A stretch of DNA of 11,749 nt from Saccoglossus kowalevskii. Its lineage: Eukaryota; Hemichordata; Enteropneusta; Harrimaniidae. Location of the stretch: contig NW_003151754.1 in the NCBI RefSeq assembly GCF_000003605.2, forward strand, positions 142,634 to 154,382. Direction: 5' to 3'. Position numbers and translations under genes: made by a program. A model generated the notes under the pieces. It was not told the origin of the DNA. It did not search any database and worked only from the letters and a program-made list of their open reading frames with translations. Shown here in pieces: positions 8,001 through 11,749 of the stretch (position 1 is its first letter; each line of letters opens with the position of its first letter).

Positions 8001-9564
8001 GTGTCACGTCGCGACTTTACGTACTTCTCAGTTAGTCCCCTTTGATATATACTGGTAACTCGCTACAATGAGTTGAATCCATCAATAATCAATGATCACA
8101 TCAATAAAGCTGTAACGTTTCACAATAAAGAAAACATACTATAAATGAACCCCCCTTGCACGAGGTCCCTCGGTAAGTCATGACCCCCGATAAGTCAAGT
8201 TTTTTGTTTGGATCCCGACACCCGTTACTTAGCGAGGAGTCACTATATTTAATTCATAAATCAAAAGTAGAAATCAATACAGTGTTTTTTTACATACATG
8301 TATTTATTATTCAAAATAGGTTATTTCAGTTTGCACTTACCAATGAGGAATCACCACTTGCAATCAGCTCTGTGACATCGTTATATATTCCCTCACGTTC
8401 CGTAGTTTTGTGATCTACTGTGCCCCGCTTGACGATAACAGCTACCGCTTGTAAAATCTGTTCTCGAACATAACTCTGTAAACTACAGATTAATATAGTA
8501 TTCATTTTAATACAAGGAAATTGAGAAAGTGGCCCATGTAGGCAATCAGAAATCACATCCATTTGGTTTAATTTAAAGAAATTTAAGACAAATGCATCAA
8601 CATCTGTAAAATGTTGCAATAAAATTTGGACTATTAAATGAATGGAATTTAGAGTATTAAAACAAAAACAACTTGCATTGAGAACAAGACATTTGAGGGA
8701 CCACTATTACCTGACTAATTTACAACACATTGTGCTACACTAATAGTGTTAGAGATACTTACTGTGGTTTCTGTGTAACATATCTAAGTAGAAAAGATCT
8801 CATAGATTCCACCTCGGACATATCCAGTAAAGACCATTCTCTGGCCACAGCTTCCTTAATGGTTGATGCAGCTTGGAATAAAACGTAATCAACTTTGCTG
8901 CTTTCTGTAACAAAGGGAGAAAACATTAGCTGATTTAATTTGAAATTCTAATCCATTTTGTGATGCGCTTAAAACTCATCTGAGGATAAGTGTACTACAA
9001 ATATTCTTTATTAATAGTATAGATAGTACATCATCATTTGAAACTCAAACTTGACATAAAAACACACTCCCCCACAAATCTGTGTGTGAATCTATCACAT
9101 ATTTTACTTGGTAGATCTGATTGGATGAGCATCTAAAAATGTAGATCATGGCAATGAAAATAAAACAAAATGGCGGAATGACAAACTGACACTGAGGGCG
9201 CACTTTAAAACACACTCACTGGACAAGATCTGCCAAGGTAGTGATGGCCAATAAGCGAACCTTGGCTGGTTAAGATGTATATACAGCAAAACATACCAAC
9301 ATGCCAGGATATTAACAAATTTTCTTATAATAGTAAAGTGGTCAGTAGTCATACAGATAATAAACAAAGAAGTAAACCATTGAAACAATGTGAGGGTGGT
9401 TGTAATACAAAATGAGGATTAAGTTTAGGATTGATTCATTCATTGAACTACAACGTACCGAGTATGTGTTTACATGTTGCAAACGGTGATTTGGATTTCT
9501 TGAATGACAACAAGACATGTTCAGCCGAATGCCTTTGTTCAACAGTAACCATTGTTGGCGGCGC
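1848..9564 (-). CDS. XPO4: Exportin-4 (XPO4), partial gene of nine coding exons
   Basis: Exportin-4 is a Ran-dependent nuclear transport receptor of the importin-beta family. In mammals it exports hypusinated eIF5A and SMAD3 and imports SOX-family factors. Splicing the nine exons listed separately gives 1284 nt, or 428 codons, in one open frame. The product aligns almost gaplessly with roughly residues 23-450 of the ~1150-residue vertebrate protein. Landmarks in order are [86 protein letters not shown] and [11 protein letters not shown]. The predicted fold is a chain of HEAT repeats; the N-terminal third is the RanGTP-binding part in this family. Eight internal introns have GT-AG ends except 6963-4861, which is AT-AC. 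No frameshift or stop breaks the frame, so this looks like a functional gene. The extreme N-terminus is unresolved and the C-terminal ~60% lies outside the window. Identification is from remembered family sequence, not a search. Confidence 0.95.
2231..2298 (-). repeat. Solo end of the TTAA MITE family
   Basis: The sequence GTGATGAAAAGAGGGAACTG followed by ATGGGGAAAAGGTTAA is the reverse complement of the left end of the element at 5145-5360, with a few substitutions and an ~11-nt insertion near GCAGACTATA. Only one end is visible; the expected opposite end was not found upstream. This shows the element is a family and not a chance inverted repeat. Confidence 0.7.
2406..3334. mobile_element. 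Inverted-repeat element or pair of element ends
   Basis: The left segment TGCTACGTTCACACGACAGC followed by ATTTTATCAGAGCC (2406-2439) is mirrored on the right by GGCTCCGATAGAATGCTGCC followed by GTGTGAACATAGCA (3301-3334), about 88% identical. Between them are CpG-containing segments with repeated GGCTC, GATCGT and GTAAACGCATC/ATGAACGCATT motifs near both ends, and an AT-rich middle. It could be one ~930-bp non-autonomous foldback transposon or two copies inserted in opposite orientation. No clear target duplication is seen. It lies in the XPO4 intron 3566-2025. Confidence 0.6.
3567..3741 (-). CDS. XPO4: XPO4 coding exon ([18 protein letters not shown]...[10 protein letters not shown])
   Basis: This 175-nt exon encodes residues about 311-369, including [16 protein letters not shown] and [14 protein letters not shown]. 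Vertebrates have AVGISSIISNLITVFP and LTCSFGRSAALEEV. The acceptor is TTATGCAG and the donor is GCT|GTAAGT, phase 0. Translation past the donor runs on for some 20 more codons before a stop, but that tail has no family similarity and is intron. Confidence 0.95.
3862..4075 (+). repeat. Degenerate CCAAT-rich minisatellite
   Basis: The unit GCCAATCAGAATGGT recurs at 3862-3876, 3883-3897 (one mismatch) and 3939-3953. More degraded versions built on GGCCAATTAG follow at about 3978 and 4059, and inverted CCAAT (ATTGG) occurs between. The first two copies are 21 bp apart. It lies inside the XPO4 intron 4133-3742. CCAATCAG is also the core bound by NF-Y, but a decayed tandem repeat explains the cluster without invoking regulation. 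Confidence 0.65.
4134..4291 (-). CDS. XPO4: XPO4 coding exon ([11 protein letters not shown] block)
   Basis: This 158-nt exon encodes residues about 259-310 and includes [20 protein letters not shown] and [20 protein letters not shown]. The vertebrate counterpart reads SLQCLAQLASLHGPIFPDE. The acceptor is TTGTTTTCAG and the donor is AACAG|GTATAT, phase 2, with AG joining T of the next exon to make Ser. Confidence 0.95.
4292..4747 (-). other. XPO4 intron, 456 nt, GT-AG
   Basis: The intron begins GTAAGT and ends TTGTTTTCAG on the minus strand. Nothing recognisable is seen inside beyond the short ATGCATGCAT palindrome near 4321. Confidence 0.85.
4748..4860 (-). CDS. XPO4: XPO4 coding exon following the AT-AC intron
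   Basis: This 113-nt exon starts with TT, which completes a Val codon with the preceding G, then encodes [24 protein letters not shown] and VDLFFK. Vertebrates have LGRHYIAMFESSQNVLLKP, ESWRE and MELFF in the same spacing. The identity is weaker than in neighbouring exons but the TWRGTVLD and LFF anchors fix it. The donor AAG|GTAAGT is consensus and phase 0. An alternative AG acceptor at TTTTAAG is available but leaves the wrong phase for the preceding exon. Confidence 0.9.
5145..5360. mobile_element. TTAA-flanked foldback MITE (piggyBac-style)
   Basis: The 216-bp element opens TTAACCCTTTCACCACC and closes GGTGGTGAAAAGGTTAA, giving 17-bp ends with one mismatch and TTAA on both sides, the piggyBac-family target. 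Further nested inverted repeats are present: CTGCACTTTTCTTC near the left pairs with a segment before GTGCAG near the right, and GACAAAATTTTTGAGTAA (from 5215) pairs with ATTTACTCAAATTTTGTC (to 5261). It has no coding capacity and would need a transposase supplied in trans. It sits in the AT-AC intron of XPO4. Confidence 0.8.
5549..5706 (+). repeat. Left inverted repeat of the mariner-like element
   Basis: This 158-bp arm begins CAGTGAGCGC next to TA and ends AATCAAAACA. It pairs along its full length with 6586-6743, with scattered substitutions and no obvious indel. Confidence 0.9.
6098..6259 (-). pseudogene. Decayed transposase helix-turn-helix fragment
   Basis: One minus-strand frame reads [16 protein letters not shown], then a TGA stop (6211-6209), then [18 protein letters not shown] and [13 protein letters not shown]. 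The spacing of a first helix, TRATVQ-IVRHF as recognition helix, G-W and KRSSG resembles the N-terminal DNA-binding domain of Tc1/mariner transposases. After a TGA at about 6097-6095 a shifted frame gives [15 protein letters not shown], so a frameshift is also present. No DDE catalytic region is recognisable. It lies inside the inverted repeats in the orientation expected for the element's own gene. Recognition is by pattern only. Confidence 0.5.
6586..6743 (-). repeat. Right inverted repeat of the mariner-like element
   Basis: This is the reverse-complement arm to 5549-5706, ending GCGCTCACTG before TA. Divergence between the arms suggests the insertion is not recent. Confidence 0.9.
6964..7117 (-). 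CDS. XPO4: XPO4 coding exon ending at a U12-type donor
   Basis: This 154-nt exon encodes residues about 170-220, from [20 protein letters not shown] to [12 protein letters not shown]. Vertebrates have DLRQIFMLTVEVLQEF and NQVLSWNFLPPN at the same places. The acceptor is TTTCTTCACAG. No usable GT donor follows SWDF: the next GT (CT|GTTGCT) is weak and adds two residues to the alignment. Ending the exon after AAT-G, directly before ATATCCTT, gives phase 1 and a gapless alignment through the next exon. Confidence 0.92.
7118..7539 (-). other. XPO4 intron, 422 nt, GT-AG
   Basis: The intron begins GTAAAA and ends TTTCTTCACAG on the minus strand. It is AT-rich with homopolymer runs near 7237-7300, and no mobile element is recognised. 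Confidence 0.85.
7540..7656 (-). CDS. XPO4: XPO4 coding exon (QLVACSIL...[15 protein letters not shown])
   Basis: This 117-nt exon of exactly 39 codons is phase 0 at both ends. It encodes [20 protein letters not shown] and then [19 protein letters not shown]. The serine run and GLS-EFH match vertebrate FSSSSKTSNIGLSMEFH. The acceptor is CTATTTCAG and the donor is GAG|GTAAAA. Confidence 0.95.
7657..8340 (-). other. XPO4 intron, 684 nt, GT-AG
   Basis: The intron begins GTAAGT and ends CTATTTCAG on the minus strand. It holds the short inverted-repeat fragment at 8168-8237 and the perfect palindrome TTTACCGGTAAA (7725-7736). Confidence 0.85.
8168..8237. repeat. Short inverted-repeat fragment with GTAAGTCA motifs
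   Basis: CCTCGGTAAGTCA (8168-8180) pairs with TTACTTAGCGAGG (8225-8237) at 11 of 13 positions, and CGATAAGTCA repeats the motif just inside. The segment TTTGGATCCCGACACCCGT (8207-8225) recurs with one mismatch at 180-198. This looks like a transposon end inserted in the XPO4 intron 8340-7657, but no partner end is found. Confidence 0.4.
8341..8482 (-). CDS. XPO4: XPO4 coding exon ([17 protein letters not shown] block)
   Basis: This 142-nt exon encodes residues about 83-130 and includes [17 protein letters not shown], the most conserved stretch of the family's N-terminus. Two acceptors are possible, TCTGTAG|TTTACAG and, 7 nt further in, TTTACAG|AGTT. Only the first keeps the phase-2 junction (CA|T = His) and gives HLQSYVRE, matching vertebrate NLQKYVRE. 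The donor is TTG|GTAAGT, phase 0. Confidence 0.95.
8763..8904 (-). CDS. XPO4: XPO4 coding exon ([12 protein letters not shown] block)
   Basis: This 142-nt exon encodes residues about 36-83 of the fragment. It begins by completing the Glu codon and reads [20 protein letters not shown], then REWSLL, ending RYVTQKP. The vertebrate counterpart is [20 protein letters not shown]. The acceptor is TTTGTTACAG and the donor CA|GTAAGT is a full consensus, leaving phase 2. The exon is the helix pair of an early HEAT repeat in the Ran-binding region. Confidence 0.95.
8905..9458 (-). other. XPO4 intron, 554 nt, GT-AG
   Basis: The intron begins GTACGT and ends TTTGTTACAG on the minus strand. The interior is AT-rich with no recognised repeat. 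The minus-strand frame 9146-9388 within it is chance. Confidence 0.85.
9459..9564 (-). CDS. XPO4: XPO4 coding exon, first recognised (N-terminal helices)
   Basis: This exon encodes 35 codons plus one base, starting [10 protein letters not shown] and ending [10 protein letters not shown], and matches vertebrate APPSMV...SPFAVCKHIL without gaps. The acceptor is TTTTTTCCTAG and the donor is CG|GTACGT, so it ends in phase 1; the leftover G joins AA of the next exon to make Glu. The first four codons (Ala-Pro-Pro-Thr) match conserved residues ahead of the Met, which argues that coding sequence continues upstream in an earlier exon. However, the ATG at 9552-9550 sits in a strong Kozak setting (A at -3, G at +4) and could itself be the start. 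Confidence 0.93.
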
Positions 9565-9624
9565 CTAGGAAAAAACATACAAAATATAGTAAATGAGTAC
9601 AACAGCAACATTATTAAAGCGAGA

Positions 9625-9720
9625 GGGTCGTCACCTGCGCACGTGCGAGAATTGAGTCCCAAATGTCGATAACAACACATGCTAAAAATGCAAAGGCTCA
9701 TGGGTAGACGCTTGTTTGTA
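9625..9720 (-). promoter_or_regulatory. Possible XPO4 5' exon or promoter patch
   Basis: A small CpG-containing patch stands out in AT-rich DNA just upstream of the first recognised exon. It holds the palindrome CGCACGTGCG (9638-9647) with a CACGTG E-box. On the minus strand a donor-like CGCAG|GTGACG (GT at 9634-9633) would make a 70-nt intron to the acceptor at 9566-9565. The frame upstream of that donor meets a TGA before any ATG, so it could be a 5'UTR exon feeding the ATG at 9552. No TATA or initiator was identified, and this is inference. Confidence 0.25.
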
Positions 9721-9734
9721 AACAATGACGATTC

Positions 9735-10385
9735 CCTGCTTTAAGTACCTCAGGACAATATATAACTGAAAAACAGATATAGATTTGGTAATTACTGATG
9801 AATGGTCAAAAGTAGAAATGGACATAAGATTTGCATCTCTAATAATATATGTAAAAACTTGTGTAAGCTGTAAAAGTGATTTATTGGAAATGCCTTTTTT
9901 AGATTCATTTCGTATTCATCAACAAGTTCAAAAATAATTTGCACAAATTGTGAATCTAGTGAATTATAATAGTATACAAAAATATATAGGATGAAAACAA
10001 ATGTTGGAAAAAATAACTTCACCATCAAACTCACTTTGAAACTTGATTTTAGATTTAATAACATGTTGAAAGAAAATGACATCATACAAAGCAAATACTC
10101 AGTACCGGGACACTATTGTCATACAATGCTCACATGGACAATTGAATATCAGTCGCCAGCTGACTCAGACAAATCCCCACCAGCAGAAGTTATGCAACAT
10201 TACCATATTCATTCTATTATATGCTTAGGAGATATTGTCACCATGTGGCAGGTGTTGTGCTGTTAAACGATTAATTTTCTCTGCTAGCAATTTTCACAAT
10301 TTGATGATTTTTATGTCATTTGTGAAGAAAAACTTTTGCGGGAGTTGTTGACACTTTGTGTTATTGAACGCTGTTGGCTGAATCA
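9735..10385. other. AT-rich region without recognised gene
   Basis: Frames at 9792-10094 minus and 9991-10266 plus overlap each other and have no family resemblance. A GTGAGT donor-like site occurs on the minus strand near 10030, but the codons before it do not resemble the expected N-terminus of exportin-4. Nothing else is seen here. Confidence 0.4.
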
Positions 10386-10448
10386 CCTACAGTTCAAAAT
10401 AGTCATTTTGACTGACTGGAGACTATGGTGGGTAATTGAACGTAATGA
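10386..10448 (+). repeat. 63-bp interspersed repeat, right copy
   Basis: This is the same orientation and sequence as 1634-1696 apart from three substitutions. One copy is downstream of the visible XPO4 exons and the other is upstream of the first recognised exon. Confidence 0.8.
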
Positions 10449-10950
10449 TTATAAAATTTCAAGATATTCACAGACTTTATCTTTCGCAAAATTCACAGTA
10501 TAAAATACAATAACAGAAAATACAGCTTTTATACCCTGGTCATTCTACGTCATTGAAACCCATGTCTATGTCAATAGTTCTGCAAACTATTTGCACTGTG
10601 AAACACTGTGTTAAACAGTGCCTATGATTATTTTCGTGATATAAATTTTCCTTGTCACTAGACAAGTATATAGTGATAGTATTAATATTATCATTATTAT
10701 TACAGAAAAATTATGCATTTCTATCTAGGTACTGAGAATGTAATAAAGTTATTAAAAAGAAAAACAAAGCCACGACAATTAAAAGTATAATATAAAATAT
10801 AAATAAAAAACAAAAGTTGGACAATTTTGAAAAAGTGAACTTGTGTTAACAATCAATATACCAAACTCTGCTACAGCATTGTGTTCCAGTCAATAACATT
10901 CCTGACTCCATCCAACTTTGAGAAAAATTACTTAGTGGGCGATTTGGAAA
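10449..10950. other. AT-rich non-coding region with small hairpins
   Basis: No gene is present. Perfect short inverted repeats occur at 10604-10620 (CACTGT-GTTAA-ACAGTG) and 10651-10666 (CTTGTC-ACTA-GACAAG), followed by ATT/TAT-rich sequence to about 10860. These are consistent with decayed intergenic or intronic DNA. Confidence 0.4.
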
Positions 10951-10953
10951 TTA

Positions 10954-11165
10954 CTGTAAAAGGATTAATTATTCACTGGGTTTTAATTTTGCTTACTAGT
11001 ACTATGCTGACTTGAAAATGTGCTAAATTAAAACCCAGTGAATATGTAAAATTTAGCATAGAACACATTATCTAAATGATAACACTGTTAATTTAAAACC
11101 TACTGAATGTGCCTGAAATGGTAAATCAGCGAAATTTAAACCCAGTGAAAATTAGTGATTTACAG
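10954..11165. mobile_element. TA-flanked MITE with CTGTAAA termini
   Basis: The 212-bp element is bounded by TA|CTGTAAA at the left and TTTACAG|TA at the right. Inverted similarity extends inward for about 45 bp: TTCACTGGGTTTTAATTTTG at the left pairs with AAATTTAAACCCAGTGAA at the right. The motif AAACCCAGTGAA recurs inside in both orientations, and ACTATGCT pairs with AGCATAG. TA flanks suggest a Tc1/mariner-type source. It carries no gene. Confidence 0.7.
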
Positions 11166-11167
11166 TA

Positions 11168-11430
11168 CTAGTAATGTTGTGATATTAGGCAAATGCTCTA
11201 CTCCTTGGGTCAAGTACATTAAGAAAATCCCCACTGGAACCAAGCAAACTTGAAGTTGTATAGGGTTGGTAGATTAATTCCAGCATATGAAATGAATGTC
11301 ACCTATTTTCCCACTTTGTCCAATATCTCCTGGAGGAGGGGGCTAGAATCAGAGATGATATTGACTGGAAGTTTAGCCCTGGGTCTAATAGCTTCACTTT
11401 GTAGCCTATTTTTAAACTATTGTGGAATAG
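11168..11430. other. Non-coding region between two MITEs
   Basis: A plus-strand frame from 11250 runs into the inverted-repeat element and is not a recognised protein. The near-palindrome CTCCT-GG-AGGAG lies around 11326-11337. Nothing else is supported. Confidence 0.35.
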
Positions 11431-11490
11431 CCCTGCGTACAGTGCTGTGTGTACGGGGACGTGTTCGGTTGATAGATGGTCCCACCACAG

Positions 11491-11749
11491 CCCTGCGAAC
11501 TTCCATAGACAAAGTCCGGGACTTAAAATGACGGCGTTTGGTGAATAATTCCTCCGGTACCTCCGCGTTTACAAGTTGTCCGTCTTTACTAGTCGCTTTT
11601 TAAAGACATTTTAGTTTCAGATAACTTTGTAACGGTTGTTACGGATAACTATTGTCATTTCAAAAGATTTCGACTGGGAAACTACTTATTTTTAACTTGC
11701 GCACCAATTACGGTGCTCTCCCGGACTTTGCCTATGGAGGTACGCAGGG
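11491..11749. mobile_element. Terminal-inverted-repeat element at the right edge
   Basis: The 30-bp segment 11491-11520 starts CCCTGCGAACTTCCATAGAC. It is the inverted match (27 of 30) of 11720-11749, which ends GGAGGTACGCAGGG at the last base of the window. A third CCCTGCGTAC at 11431-11440 is an exact inverted match to 11740-11749, so the true left boundary may be there. The interior is non-coding. The match runs to the window end, so the right boundary and any target duplication cannot be read. Confidence 0.65.

Noticed and set aside
11250-11531. 93-codon plus-strand frame
   Set aside because: It runs across the start of the right-edge inverted-repeat element and has no family similarity.

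Overview
The window looks like nuclear DNA of an invertebrate animal. It is AT-rich, its one recognisable gene is broken into short exons by spliceosomal introns, and the introns and flanks are full of small DNA transposons. I cannot name the species. The protein resembles vertebrate exportin-4 closely enough to align almost without gaps, which fits a marine invertebrate such as a mollusc, hemichordate or amphioxus; that placement is inference.

The single protein-coding gene is on the minus strand. Nine consecutive coding exons (9564-9459, 8904-8763, 8482-8341, 7656-7540, 7117-6964, 4860-4748, 4291-4134, 3741-3567 and 2024-1848) join into 1284 nt, exactly 428 codons. Every junction is in phase and there is no internal stop. 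The product is the N-terminal ~40% of exportin-4 (XPO4), a HEAT-repeat nuclear transport receptor of the importin-beta family. The 5' end is unresolved: either a short first coding exon lies beyond 11749, or translation starts at the ATG at 9552-9550. The 3' part of the gene lies off the left edge, beyond position 1.

The most interesting gene feature is the intron at 6963-4861. It does not have GT-AG ends. It begins ATATCCTT, carries TTCCTTGAC as a branch site, and ends AC 14 nt past the branch A. This is a textbook AT-AC intron of the minor (U12) spliceosome. Using those ends gives the only gapless alignment with vertebrate XPO4 across this junction. The same intron holds a 1195-bp Tc1/mariner-like element (5549-6743) with 158-bp inverted repeats and the ruins of a transposase helix-turn-helix, and a 216-bp TTAA-flanked foldback element (5145-5360) of piggyBac style.

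Other mobile DNA: a solo end of the TTAA element (2231-2298); an element or pair of ends with inverted repeats at 2406-2439 and 3301-3334; a degenerate CCAAT-rich minisatellite (3862-4075); a short TA-flanked MITE (10954-11165); an inverted-repeat element running to the right edge (11491-11749); and a 63-bp repeat found at both ends of the window (1634-1696 and 10386-10448). Positions 1-1180 are GC- and CpG-rich, unlike everything else, and I could not identify them. I found no tRNA, rRNA, CRISPR array or prokaryotic-type gene.
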